Source: RHKX01 sp963839535 (GTDB lineage: Bacteria; Actinomycetota; Thermoleophilia; Solirubrobacterales; 70-9). Taken from it: a stretch of 64,000 nt of DNA. Below are positions 1 to 8,421 of the stretch, in pieces. Within the stretch, counting starts at the first letter, position 1, and each line of letters opens with the position of its first letter. The position numbers and the translations under genes were made by a program. Under the pieces are notes generated by a model that saw only the letters and a list, made by a program, of their open reading frames with translations, was not told where the DNA came from and made no database searches. The stretch is from positions 124,001 through 188,000 of the forward strand of contig CAWIVF010000013.1 of assembly GCA_963839535.1 (NCBI GenBank). Reading direction: 5' to 3'.

Positions 1-541
1 GGTCACGTAGAGGCTGCCGTCGGGGCCCCAGGCCGCGTAGTTGGGGACCGGTCGCTCGTCGACGGTGGCCGGCGAGCAGTCCGGGCCGGTCTCACCGGGA
101 GGGCAGAGCGGCAGGTCGGGGAAGGTCGCGTAGTTCGCCTGCCGACCGGTCGCCGGATCGAGCAGCAGGACGCGCGCCGGGCCGGTGTCGAGCAGGACCA
201 GCCTGCCGCCGTCGTCGCTGAGCGCCGCCTGGATCCCGTGCGGCTGGCCGAGCTCCTGGCCGCGGATCGTGAACGTCCGGATCAGCCGGCCGCCGCCCGA
301 GTACTCGAACACCCGGGAGGGGACGCCGGCCCCGGCGTCGCTCTCGTACGTGCCCTCGTAGATCCGCCCATTGGGGTGCACATAGGCCTGCGCCGGATAG
401 CCGGGAGGCGGCACGAGCGCGAGCACGCGCGTGTCGAACCGCTCCCGATCGGCGGCATCTCCGGCGCCGGGCAGGAGCGCGATTCCGACGCAGGAGGGCG
501 AGGGCGAGTGCCGGGACCGCCGGTCGGCGAACTGACCTCAT
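1..541 (-). CDS. SMP-30/gluconolactonase-like beta-propeller protein (partial, one frameshift)
   Basis: Only the N-terminal part is in the window; the C-terminus runs off base 1. The start ATG overlaps the stop of the upstream amine oxidase gene (ATGA), so the two are translationally coupled. A hydrophobic leader with alternating Ala/Leu suggests a signal peptide or membrane anchor. After a single extra base near 490 the frame reads as a propeller-type repeat: AYVHPNGRIYEGTYES, then DDGGRLVLLDTGPARVLLLD and NYAAWGPDGSLYVT, the typical WxPDGxLYV blade seen in SMP-30/gluconolactonase and strictosidine-synthase-like proteins. Such proteins are usually secreted or periplasmic-type lactonases or ester hydrolases; the substrate cannot be told here. 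Confidence 0.6.
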
Positions 542-2062
542 GTGCGGTCGAGCACCTCCACCGCGGCGCGCTCGCCGGAGCGGATCGCGCCGTCCATGTA
601 GCCGTTCCAGTAGGTCGAGGTCTCGGTCCCGGCCCAGTGGATCCTGCCGATCGGCTTGCGCAGCGCCGCCCCGTATGCGGTGAGCAGCCCCGGCGGGTAG
701 ATCCCGACGGGGCCGCCGCGGCTCCAGCGCTCCTCGGGCCACTCGGTGTAGAAGAACTCACTCGGGGACAGCGCCTCGTCGCCGAAGTACAGGGCGAGCT
801 CGGACAGGACCCGCGAGCGCCGCTGCGCTCTCCTTCAGCCGCCCGAACGTTCGGGCGCTGTCGCCGCCGACGAAGCCGAAGATGACGCCGGGATCGCCGG
901 AGGCCGGCGTGTCGTCGAACGTCGCGTTGACGAGGCCGTCGGTGGAGAGGGCCGAGCCGTTCAATCCCTTCTCCCGCCAGAACGGCTCGTCGTAGGCGGC
1001 CGCGACCTTGGTCAGCGAGCCCTGCGCCAGCCTCTGGGTGAGCGCGTCCCGATCGGCGGGGAGCGCCGGCGTGTAGTCGATCCGGCCGGCGAGAACGGGT
1101 GGGATGGCGACGATGACGCGCTTCGCCCGCACGATCACCCGGTCGCTGATCACGTGGACGTGGCCCTTGCGCTGGACGATCCGCCGAACCGGGCTGCGCT
1201 TGTGGATGTGCCGGCGGCCGAGGTCCTTCGCCAGCCTCTCTCCGATCCGCTGCGAGCCGCCGACGACGCGACTCTCCTGCGCGCCGTTGCGGGTGTTGAA
1301 GTTGCGCTCGAACGTGCCCGGGTTCTTCTCGTTCCCCGAGCAGGCGATGTAGAAGAGGACGAAGAGCAGCGAGAGCTCGCGCGGCTCGGCGCCGAAGATC
1401 GGCCTCGTGGCGGCCGGCACGAGCCGGCGGAAGCGCTCGCTGACGGAGTTGTCGCGGATGAACTCCTCGAGGGTCTGCCGGTCGAGGTCGCGGGCGTTGG
1501 GGGCCTGCCAGGGGGCATCGACCGGAACGCTGGTGGACATGTCGTCGAGAGCGGCGACGACGGTCGCCAGCTCGGGGAGGATCAGCGGGTCGGGGGGCGC
1601 GCTGCCGGTCGGTCCGGTGTCCTCGAACGTCGAGCGGTCGCCGCCGTTCACGTAGACGTTGGAGCCGACGTTGTAGGTCGGGAACGTCTTCAGCCCGTAG
1701 CGCTTGATCGCGGCGAGGATCCGGTCCTGGGTCGGGCCGACGAACGTGCCGCCGCGCTCCGAGGCCTCGCCGTTCTCGAGCTCGTGCGCCGCGACGCGAC
1801 CACCGATCCGGTTGCGCGCCTCGAGCACGGCGACCGAGCGGCCGGCCTTCTTCACGGCGACCGCGGCGGTCAGGCCGGCGAACCCGGCGCCGACGACGGC
1901 CACGTCGACGTCGATCCGCTTGCGCCGCCCGCGGCGCTCCTCGGCGTCCGGCCCCGCGGCCGCCCGCGCGACCCTCGGCAGCACCAACCCGGCGCCGGCC
2001 GCCGCCCCCGATCCGATCGCGGCCCGCCGCGAGAACCTCCGGCCATCGTTCTCCGCCGTCAC
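538..2062 (-). CDS. Tat-exported flavin amine oxidase (one frameshift)
   Basis: FAD-dependent amine oxidase. I chose the GTG at 2062 because it is followed by a twin-arginine signal (FSRRAAIGSGAAAG) and preceded by a GATAAT box 7 nt away. The Rossmann dinucleotide motif VAVVGAGFAGLTAA follows at about residue 50, then the LEARNRIGGRV motif that binds the FAD ribityl/pyrophosphate. The frame is lost at about 822-830 by one extra base, and resumes to give the C-terminal FAD motif IHWAGTETSTYWNGYMDGA typical of monoamine oxidase/putrescine oxidase. Total about 507 residues, a normal family length. The enzyme is probably exported folded with FAD and oxidises an amine outside the membrane; the exact amine is unknown. 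Stop overlaps the next gene. Confidence 0.85.
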
Positions 2063-2069
2063 GCCCCTG

Positions 2070-2075
2070 ATTATC
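2070..2075 (-). promoter_or_regulatory. -10 box of the amine oxidase gene (leaderless)
   Basis: On the minus strand GATAAT lies 7 nt before the GTG start, so transcription would begin at or next to the start codon. No Shine-Dalgarno sequence is visible. Confidence 0.45.
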
Positions 2076-2120
2076 CACCGCCGCCGATCTCCGGGCCGCA
2101 GTCCCCGGCGGCCACCGTCG

Positions 2121-2126
2121 TAGCAT
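2121..2126 (+). promoter_or_regulatory. -10 box of the class II aldolase gene
   Basis: TAGCAT, 9 nt before the GTG start at 2136; same spacing pattern as many other genes in this window. It is divergent from the amine oxidase promoter 50 bp away. Confidence 0.4.
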
Positions 2127-2135
2127 GGCCCCGAC

Positions 2136-2790
2136 GTGCTCGAGGAGGAGAGACAAGCGGTCGCCGACGCCTGCCGCCGACTCGCTCGCGATGGCCTCGT
2201 CACCGCGACCTCCGGCAACGTGAGCCTCCGCCGCGACGACCGCGTCGCCGTCACGCCGACGGGTGGAGTCCTGGCGGAGATGCGCGCCGAGGACGTCGCC
2301 GTCGTCGATCTGGATGGAGCGGCCCTCGACGGTCCCCTCGCCCCCACCTCCGAGCTGGATCTGCATCTGTCCGTCTACCGCGACCATCGACGCGGGCTCC
2401 GTGGTCCACACGCATGCCCCCGCCGCGACCGCGCTCTCCTGCGTCCTCGACGAGCTGCCGGTGATCCACTACGAGATGCTGCTCCTCGGCGGGCCCGTGC
2501 GGGTGGCTCCGTACGAGACCTTCGGGACCGCCGAGCTGGCGGCCTCGGTGTCCACCGCGCTCGAGGGCCGCACCGCGTGCCTGCTCGCCAACCACGGCAC
2601 CGTCTGCCACGGCGCTGACCTGGCCGCCGCGATGCGGGCGACGGAGCTGCTCGAGTGGGCCGCGCTCCTCTACCTGCGCGCCGCATCCGTGGGCGAGCCG
2701 CGGGCTCTCGACGCAGCCCAGAGGCAGGCCGTGATCGATGCGGCGGTCGCGCGGTCCTACGGAACGACCAAGATCAGCGGCGATGACTGA
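2136..2790 (+). CDS. class II aldolase/adducin family protein (one frameshift)
   Basis: Zinc-dependent aldolase of the L-fuculose-phosphate/L-ribulose-phosphate epimerase family, about 217 residues, the family's usual size. Visible motifs in order: TSGNVSLR (substrate phosphate loop), TPTG, the SELDLH strand, the zinc ligands VVHTHAP, and ANHGTV. The frame changes at about 2380-2386 by one extra base. The GTG start is supported by a TAGCAT box just upstream. It overlaps the PfkB kinase by 8 bp (ATGACTGA), so kinase and aldolase are probably made together; the pair would phosphorylate a sugar and then cleave the phospho-sugar. The substrate is not evident. Confidence 0.82.
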
Positions 2791-3721
2791 GAGGGGGCCG
2801 ATGATCGCGATGGGCGTGCACGTCCTCGACGTCCTCGTCCGACCGGTCGAGGAGATCCCCGAGGGCCAGGGCGGGCAGCTCGTCGAGCAGATCCGGATGA
2901 CCGCCGCCGGCTCGGCCGGGGGGACGGCTCTGATCCTGGCGAAGCTCGGGGCGACGGTCCGCAGCGCCGGCGCGATCGGCTCCGATCCGATCGGCGATCA
3001 GCTCGTCGCCCTGCTGGAGCGCGACGGGGTCGACACGTCGCTGCTCCTCCGCCGGGACGACGTCCAGACCTCGGCCAGCGTCCTGCCGATTCGCCCCAAC
3101 GGGGAGCGTCCCGCCTTTCACGTGCCCGGCGCGAACGCGACCTACGGTCCCGACGACGCCCCCTGGGAGGCGATCGGCGAGGCGACGAACCTGCACCTCG
3201 GCGGACCGGAGTTCATGGGCGGCGAGGCGGCGGCGCAGATCCTGTCCCGGGCTCGCGAGGGCGGGGCCGTCACATCCGCCGACATCCTCGCGCCGGGTGA
3301 TCCCGGGCTGCTCGAGTGGATCGCGCCGGCGCTCCCCCACCTCGACTACCTGCTGCCGAACGACGAGCAGGTCCTCGGCTTCACGGGGGCCGACGGTCTC
3401 GAGGAGGGCTGCGCGGCGCTGGTCGAGCGCGGCGCCGGCTGCGTCGCGGCCACCTGCGGAGCGGAGGGAGTGGTGATCGCCGATGCCGACGGCGTCACCC
3501 GGGTCCCCGCGTTCGAGGTCGAGGTCGTCGACACCACCGGCTGCGGCGACGCGTTCTCCGCCGGGTTCCTGCGCGGCCTCGCCCTCGGGCGCAGCCGCGA
3601 GGAGGCGGCGACCCTGGGGTGCGCCGTCGCCGGCCTGGTCGCGGGCGGCCTGGGCACCGACCACGGCGACTACGACCTGGCCGCGGCCGACGAGCTGGCC
3701 GCTTCGACCCCGACTCGGTGA
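2783..3721 (+). CDS. PfkB-family carbohydrate kinase
   Basis: Ribokinase/PfkB family sugar or nucleoside kinase, 312 residues, cytoplasmic. The N-terminal glycine-rich signature is present (TAAGSAGGTALILAKLGA, about residues 38-55) and the C-terminal signature DTTGCGDAFSAGFLRG carries the anion hole and the catalytic Asp (GCGD) near residue 255. Start ATG at 2783 overlaps the aldolase stop; an alternative ATG lies at 2801. Family membership is certain, but PfkB substrates (ribose, fructose, ketogluconate, adenosine) cannot be separated by eye. Context with a class II aldolase suggests a keto-sugar. Confidence 0.88.
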   Translation: MTERGPMIAMGVHVLDVLVRPVEEIPEGQGGQLVEQIRMTAAGSAGGTALILAKLGATVRSAGAIGSDPIGDQLVALLERDGVDTSLLLRRDDVQTSASVLPIRPNGERPAFHVPGANATYGPDDAPWEAIGEATNLHLGGPEFMGGEAAAQILSRAREGGAVTSADILAPGDPGLLEWIAPALPHLDYLLPNDEQVLGFTGADGLEEGCAALVERGAGCVAATCGAEGVVIADADGVTRVPAFEVEVVDTTGCGDAFSAGFLRGLALGRSREEAATLGCAVAGLVAGGLGTDHGDYDLAAADELAASTPTR

Positions 3722-3760
3722 GCCCGCCGGGGCGTCGACGCCTTCCGTCGGCGGGCGTTG

Positions 3761-3766
3761 TAGCCT
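3761..3766 (+). promoter_or_regulatory. -10 box of purC (leaderless)
   Basis: TAGCCT ends 7 nt before the purC GTG start; no Shine-Dalgarno sequence between them. Confidence 0.5.
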
Positions 3767-3773
3767 CGCCGCC

Positions 3774-4631
3774 GTGCCCGACTCCCTAGCCGACCTCGAG
3801 CTCCTCTCCCGCGGCAAGGTCCGCGAGATCTACGCCGCCGGCGACGACGAGCTGATCCTGGTCGCCTCCGACCGGATCTCGGCCTTCGACGTCGTCCTGC
3901 CGGAGCCGATTCCGGACAAGGGCAAGGTCCTCACCCAGATGTCGAAGTTCTGGTTCGAGACCACCGGCGCGATCGTCCCGAACCACTTCATCGACGAGGA
4001 CGTCCCCGAGGAGGCCGCCGGTCGCGGGATGCGAGTCCAGAAGCTCGAGATGTACCCGGTCGAGTGCGTCGTCCGCGGCTACCTCTCCGGCTCCGGCTGG
4101 AAGGAGTACAAGCAGTCGCAGTCCGTCTGCGGCATCGAGCTGCCGTCCGGCCTCCAGGAGTCCGACCAGCTTCCCGAGCCGATCTTCACGCCGGCCACGA
4201 AGGCCGACGTCGGCGACCACGACGAGAACATCGACTTCGACCGCGCCTGCGAGATCGTCGGCTCGCGGCCGCTGATGGAGGAGCTCCGTCGCGTCTCGAT
4301 CGAGCTCTACGAGCACGGCCGCACCCACGCCCACGAGCGCGGGATCATCCTCGCCGACACCAAGTTCGAGCTCGGCTCCAGCCCCGGCGCCGAGATCGTC
4401 CTCGGCGACGAGGTGCTGACGCCGGACTCCTCGCGCTTCTGGCCCGCCGACGACTACGAGCCCGGCCGCGGGCAGAAGTCCTGGGACAAGCAGCCGGTCC
4501 GCGACTGGCTCGACGAGCAGGGCTGGGACCACTCGCCGCCCGCTCCCAGCCTGCCGCCCGAGGTGATCGAGACGACGTCGGCGCGCTACCGCGACGCCTA
4601 CGAGCGGATCACCGGCCGCCAGCTGGACTGA
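3774..4631 (+). CDS. purC: phosphoribosylaminoimidazole-succinocarboxamide (SAICAR) synthase
   Basis: Joins CAIR and aspartate with ATP to make SAICAR in purine biosynthesis. Clear family motifs: LLSRGKVREIY at the N-terminus (nucleotide site), SDRISAFDVVLPEPIPDKG, ECVVRGYLSGSGWKEY, DHDENIDF and IILADTKFELG. 285 residues, as expected for the longer bacterial form. The GTG at 3774 fits both the homologous N-terminus and the TAGCCT box 7 nt upstream. The next gene, a cupin, starts on the last base of the purC stop codon. The other purine genes lie downstream but are interrupted: purSQ at 6146 and purL at 24429. Confidence 0.95.
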   Translation: MPDSLADLELLSRGKVREIYAAGDDELILVASDRISAFDVVLPEPIPDKGKVLTQMSKFWFETTGAIVPNHFIDEDVPEEAAGRGMRVQKLEMYPVECVVRGYLSGSGWKEYKQSQSVCGIELPSGLQESDQLPEPIFTPATKADVGDHDENIDFDRACEIVGSRPLMEELRRVSIELYEHGRTHAHERGIILADTKFELGSSPGAEIVLGDEVLTPDSSRFWPADDYEPGRGQKSWDKQPVRDWLDEQGWDHSPPAPSLPPEVIETTSARYRDAYERITGRQLD

Positions 4632-5053
4632 TGGAGAAGGGCGTCGGCCGGGCCCGGCTCGAACCGGGTTCCGACGATCACTTCCTTTCGCTGCGCCGAG
4701 CTCTCGGCGTCAGCTCGTTCGGGATCAGTCAAATGACTCTGAAGCCGGGCCAGCGAGGCCGGATTCACCGGCACGGCCGCCAGGAAGAGGTCTACCTCGT
4801 GATCTCGGGCGAGCTCACCGTCTCGATCGAGAACGAGGAGGAAACGCTGACCCCCGGCGAGCTGATGCGAGTTGCTCCCGATGTTCGCCGCCAGCTCCTC
4901 AACCGCTCAGACGAGACCGCGATCGTGGTGGCGCTCGGCGGCTCCGGCGAGCATCAGAGCCGAGACGGGGAGGCCTTCCACGATTGGTCCGAGAGCGAGG
5001 GCGCTCCACCTCAGGAGGTTCCGCTCCCCGAGGATTTGCCGCCGGCGGCCTGA
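4631..5053 (+). CDS. cupin-domain protein
   Basis: Small single-domain cupin, 140 residues. The first cupin motif is seen as GQRGRIHRHGRQEEVYLVISGE (His-x-His, Glu further on) at about residues 40-60, and the second as PGELMRVAPDVRRQLLN, where the usual His is replaced by Arg. The Ala/Pro/Glu-rich tail is unlike a catalytic domain. The ATG shares a base with the purC stop (TGATG), so it is co-translated with purC. Function unknown; it may bind a metal or a small ligand. Confidence 0.75.
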   Translation: MEKGVGRARLEPGSDDHFLSLRRALGVSSFGISQMTLKPGQRGRIHRHGRQEEVYLVISGELTVSIENEEETLTPGELMRVAPDVRRQLLNRSDETAIVVALGGSGEHQSRDGEAFHDWSESEGAPPQEVPLPEDLPPAA

Positions 5054-5089
5054 CGACGGGCTGCATGGGTTCGTCCCGGCACCCCGGGG

Positions 5090-5095
5090 TACCCT
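5090..5095 (+). promoter_or_regulatory. -10 box of sulfotransferase at 5104
   Basis: TACCCT, 5 nt before a GTG and 8 nt before the ATG of the next gene; fits the leaderless pattern of this window. Confidence 0.45.
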
Positions 5096-5103
5096 GAGAA
5101 GTG

Positions 5104-6102
5104 ATGGCGAAGGCGATCCTGATCCAGGGAATGCGGCGCTCGGGGACGACGATCCTCTACGACGCGCTGCTCGAGGACGAGGAGCTGCACTGCTTCTACG
5201 AGCCGCTCCGCGAGGACACCGAGACCCCGGGCGGCGGCAGCGACGCACGGGAGACCGACCCGTTCGCCGAGACGCGCGCGCTGCGCGCCGCCTACCGCGA
5301 GGAGCACCATCCCGACGTCCCGATCGAGCAGTTCAACTGCGGCGGGCCCGGCAACCCCGCGATGGAGCTCGGGCCGGAGCTGCCGGAGCACTGCGCGGGC
5401 TTCCTGCGGACGCTGCTCGAGCGCCCCGAGCCGGTGATGATCAAGGAGACCCGCTTCTACGACAAGCTCGAGGCGGTCGACGCGATCGCCCCCGACGACA
5501 CCATCCTGATCCACGTCGTCCGCGATCCCCGGGCGGTCGCCGCCTCGATGATGATGGGGCGCGGGCGCAAGCGCAGCGACGCCTACTCGACGCCGGAGGC
5601 GTTCTTCTCCGAGCGCGAGCGGCGCAAGCTCTGGTCCTCGCGTCAGCTCTCCAAGATCCTGCTCGAGCGGCCCGAGTACGCGCACATCCGCAAGCCGGCG
5701 AACTTCCTCCGCATCCTGCTCGTCTGGAAGCACACCTTCGAGAACACCTACCGCGACGGCCATCGCCTCTTCGGCGACCGCTACGTGATGCTTCGCAACG
5801 AGGAGCTGCGCGCCGATCCGGTCGGCGCCATCTCCCGCGTCTACCGCGCCGCCGGCAGGCGCACGCCCCCCGCCGTCGCCGAGTGGGCGCGGGGCAAGGT
5901 GCGCGCGCCGGAGGTGCCCTACGCGGCGACCGATCCGCGCTGGGGCGAGGCGTTCGCGGCGCTCGGGATGCGCGAGGCGCTCGAGGACGCGGGCTACCCC
6001 GCCCTCGCGGAGTCCGCCGCCGACGCCCGCGCGCCCGGCCGCCTGCAGGGGATGTTCGGACGTGCCCGCGCACGCGTCGGTCGCGCTCGCGAAGGCGCCT
6101 GA
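5104..6102 (+). CDS. sulfotransferase family protein
   Basis: PAPS-dependent sulfotransferase, 332 residues. The 5'-phosphosulfate loop is ILIQGMRRSGTTILYDALL at residues 4-22, and the 3'-phosphate site is LIHVVRDPRAVAASMMMG at about residues 137-154 (Arg and Ser). The tail is Arg/Ala-rich. It differs from the sulfotransferases of the 8422-18136 array (no ETHF motif, no RWGDKTP motif) and resembles the carbohydrate/protein-type sulfotransferases. It sits between the purC-cupin pair and purS and has its own promoter-like box. Start could also be the GTG one codon upstream. Acceptor unknown. Confidence 0.8.
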   Translation: MAKAILIQGMRRSGTTILYDALLEDEELHCFYEPLREDTETPGGGSDARETDPFAETRALRAAYREEHHPDVPIEQFNCGGPGNPAMELGPELPEHCAGFLRTLLERPEPVMIKETRFYDKLEAVDAIAPDDTILIHVVRDPRAVAASMMMGRGRKRSDAYSTPEAFFSERERRKLWSSRQLSKILLERPEYAHIRKPANFLRILLVWKHTFENTYRDGHRLFGDRYVMLRNEELRADPVGAISRVYRAAGRRTPPAVAEWARGKVRAPEVPYAATDPRWGEAFAALGMREALEDAGYPALAESAADARAPGRLQGMFGRARARVGRAREGA

Positions 6103-6133
6103 GCGCGCCCCCGGGTCGCTCCTCCCCATCCTC

Positions 6134-6139
6134 TACCCT
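6134..6139 (+). promoter_or_regulatory. -10 box of purSQ (leaderless)
   Basis: TACCCT ends 6 nt before the purS GTG start; indicates that purSQ has its own promoter despite lying downstream of purC. Confidence 0.5.
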
Positions 6140-6145
6140 CGACCG

Positions 6146-6382
6146 GTGCTGGCGCGCGTCCTGATCAGGCCCAAGGGAGGCATCCTCGACCCCCAGGGGA
6201 AGGCCGTCGAGCGGGCGCTTCCGGCGCTCGGATTCGCCGGGGTGAGCGACGTTCGCGTCGGCCGCCTGGTCGAGCTCGAGGTCGAGGACCCCTCGCGCCT
6301 CGACGACCTCTGCGAGCAGCTGCTCTCCAACCCGCTCGTCGAGGACTACGAGATCGAGCTGGTGGAGGAGCCCGCGGCTTGA
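6146..6382 (+). CDS. purS: phosphoribosylformylglycinamidine synthase, PurS subunit
   Basis: Small structural subunit that bridges PurL and PurQ in the FGAM synthase complex; 78 residues, the usual length. Recognised by RVLIRPKGGILDPQGKAVERAL, LGFAGVSDVRVGRLVEL and LLSNPLVEDYEIEL. The GTG start is supported by a TACCCT box 6 nt upstream and by the homologous N-terminus. Its stop overlaps the purQ start by 4 bp (TTGA). Confidence 0.93.
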   Translation: MLARVLIRPKGGILDPQGKAVERALPALGFAGVSDVRVGRLVELEVEDPSRLDDLCEQLLSNPLVEDYEIELVEEPAA

Positions 6383-7047
6383 TCTTCGGCGTCCTGAGGT
6401 TCCCCGGCTCCTGCGACGAGGTCGACGCCGCCCTCGCCTGCGACCGGGTCGGCGAGTCGCGGATCATCTGGCACGGCGACACCGAGCTCGGCGACGTCGA
6501 CGCGATCGTCATCCCCGGCGGCTTCTCCTACGGCGACTACCTGCGCGCCGGCGCGATCGCCCGCTTCGCCCCGGCGATGGAGCGGGTCCGCGAGTTCGCC
6601 GACGACGGCGGCCCCGTGCTCGGCATCTGCAACGGCTTCCAGGTCCTCTGCGAGGCCGGGATGCTCCCCGGCGCGCTGCTGCCGAACGCCGGGCTGCGCT
6701 TCCTCTGCCGCCAGGTCGACCTCGAGGTGCTCGAGAACGAGTCGGCGTGGACCCGCGCCTGCGAGCCCGGCGAGCGCCTCTCGGTTCCCGTCAAGCACAT
6801 GAGCGGCCGCTACTTCGCGCCGCCGGAGATGCTCGAGGAGATGCGCGCCAACGGGCAGGTCGTGCTCCGCTACGCGGCCGGCCAGAACCCGAACGGCTCG
6901 CTCGACGACATCGCCGGCGTCCGCAACGAACGCGGCAACGTCGTCGGCCTGATGCCTCACCCCGAGCACGCGGTCGACCCGCTGACCGGATCGACCGACG
7001 GCCTGCGCCTGTTCGAGTCGGCCGCCCGCGTCCTCGCCGCGGCCTAG
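6379..7047 (+). CDS. purQ: phosphoribosylformylglycinamidine synthase, glutaminase subunit PurQ
   Basis: Class I glutamine amidotransferase that supplies ammonia to PurL. The nucleophile lies in GICNGFQ (Cys near residue 84), the His/Glu of the triad in LMPHPEHAVDPL, and the N-terminus FGVLRFPGSCDEVDA is diagnostic for PurQ. 222 residues, normal. The TTG start overlaps the purS stop. purL does not follow directly; about 17 kb of glycan-type genes lie between, whereas PurS, PurQ and PurL form one enzyme. Confidence 0.95.
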   Translation: MIFGVLRFPGSCDEVDAALACDRVGESRIIWHGDTELGDVDAIVIPGGFSYGDYLRAGAIARFAPAMERVREFADDGGPVLGICNGFQVLCEAGMLPGALLPNAGLRFLCRQVDLEVLENESAWTRACEPGERLSVPVKHMSGRYFAPPEMLEEMRANGQVVLRYAAGQNPNGSLDDIAGVRNERGNVVGLMPHPEHAVDPLTGSTDGLRLFESAARVLAAA

Positions 7048-7070
7048 CGCGATCGCCGGCCCAAGCCCCG

Positions 7071-7076
7071 TACGCT
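7071..7076 (+). promoter_or_regulatory. -10 box of the 66-residue protein (leaderless)
   Basis: TACGCT ends 6 nt before the ATG at 7083. Confidence 0.45.
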
Positions 7077-7082
7077 GACGGG

Positions 7083-7283
7083 ATGGCCGAAGCACCCACC
7101 CAGGACCAAGTAATCGAAGCAGCCCGTTCCGTGGGCTCCGAGTTCACCCGAGAGGACGTCGCTGAGAAGCTCGGCGTCGAGGTCTCCGAAATGCGCCCGA
7201 GTTGGAAGGCCCTGAAGGAGTCTGACCGCCTGGAGAAGGTCCGCACCGACGGCGGCAAGCGCTACTTCAGGGTCAGCTCCTAG
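7083..7283 (+). CDS. small winged-helix-like protein
   Basis: 66 residues, rich in Glu/Lys/Val. The order helix (DQVIEAARSV), helix (TREDVAEKLGVEV), helix (MRPSWKALKESDRLEKV), then GGKRYFRVSS looks like a compact winged helix in which the last part is the wing. It could be a small DNA-binding protein or a stand-alone domain. Its codon choice is less GC-extreme than that of its neighbours (AAG/GAA/GTA mixed). It marks the left edge of the glycan block. No named family recognised. Confidence 0.6.
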   Translation: MAEAPTQDQVIEAARSVGSEFTREDVAEKLGVEVSEMRPSWKALKESDRLEKVRTDGGKRYFRVSS

Positions 7284-7294
7284 CCGAAGTCATC

Positions 7295-7300
7295 TACCCT
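7295..7300 (+). promoter_or_regulatory. -10 box of the first glycosyltransferase
   Basis: TACCCT, 9 nt before the ATG at 7310; would drive the first part of the glycosyltransferase/sulfotransferase array. Confidence 0.45.
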
Positions 7301-7309
7301 GCCCGCTCC

Positions 7310-8379
7310 ATGCGAGTCGGGATCTGCGCCTTCTGGTTCAACCGCGGGCAGGGCGTCGTCGCCCGCCAGCTTCGCTCCGCCCTCGATCAGCTCGGCCACG
7401 AGACGTTCGTGCTCGGCCGGCCGACGAAGGAGAGCTTTCCGATGCCGCAGGAGGCGCGGGAGGACGACGTCTGGGCGCAGGCCGGCGTCACCCCGGCGTC
7501 GAGCTTCTTCATCCCGGCCGAGGAGCTGCTCGGCTGGGCCTCGGAGCATTCGCTCGACGCCTGCTTCTTCGACCAGAACTACGAGTTCGACGAGCTCGCG
7601 CAACTGCGCGCGGCAGGGGTGCGCACGATCGGCCGCTTCGTCTGGGAGCGCTTCAGCGACGAGCACGTCGCCCCGACCAAGGAGGCCTACGACCTCGTCT
7701 ACTCGATGACCCTCGCGGAGCAGCGGCGCTACTCCGACATGGGGATCGAGGCTCCCTACGTGCAGTGGGGCGTCCACCCCGAGTACGACGCCTACACGCC
7801 GAACCGGCCCACCGACGTCGTCGACTTCCACTACCACGCCGGTCTGCTCGGAAAGCGCAAGCCGTTCAAGGAGGTCGTCCGCGCGTTCTCGGCCACGACC
7901 GAGCCGGAGCTGCGGCTGATCGTCAAGGCGCAGATCGAGCGCCGCATGAACTTCCTCGAGAAGGCCGTCAAGAACGACTCGCGCGTGGAGCTGGTGCTCG
8001 AGGACCTGCCGACCGACGAGCACCTGCAGAAGTTCGCCGACTCGCACGTCTGCATGGCCCCGGCGCGCTGGGAGGGGCTCGGCCTGCACCTCTACGAGGC
8101 GATCGCCTTCGGCATGCCGATCGTCTGCAACGACGACCCGCCGATGAACGAGCTCGTCGTCGACGGCGTCAACGGGCTGCTCGTCCCCTCCCACGACGAC
8201 GGGCTCGCCAACTCCGGCATCCCGGCGAAGACCGTCGACGTCGACGGCCTGACGAGCGCGATCTCCCGTTTGGCAGACCCCGGCCTTCGCGCTGAACTGT
8301 CCGCCGGCGCGCTCGAGACGCGCAAGGAGCGGAGCTGGGAGCGGACCGTCGCGCGACGTCGGACCAGCTGCTCGGCTGA
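7310..8379 (+). CDS. GT4-like glycosyltransferase, array copy 1 (frameshift at the 3' end)
   Basis: Retaining GT-B glycosyltransferase, about 356 residues. N-terminal domain begins MRVGICAFWFNRGQGVVARQL with a GRPTKES loop. The C-terminal donor domain carries the EX7E motif in RWEGLGLHLYEAIAFGMP, followed by the conserved CNDDPPMNELVVDGVNGLLVPS. It is a paralogue of the proteins at 10053, 11130 and 15189 with the same blocks (TIGRFVWE, SPYVQWGxHPE-like, RKPFKEVVRAF). The frame slips near 8350; by comparison with the paralogues' ending (WDRTVADLSALLTG) I place the stop at 8379, though a single extra base would instead give a stop at 8411. Cytoplasmic, nucleotide-sugar dependent; sugar unknown. 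Confidence 0.8.
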
Positions 8380-8421
8380 CGGCGACCGGCGCGCCGTTCG
8401 TGGCACCCTAGGCACCTCCCC

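Noticed and set aside
282..2411. Long minus-strand frame over the amine oxidase gene
   Set aside because: Arg/Gly-rich shadow frame with no recognisable motif, caused by the high G+C third positions of the real gene.
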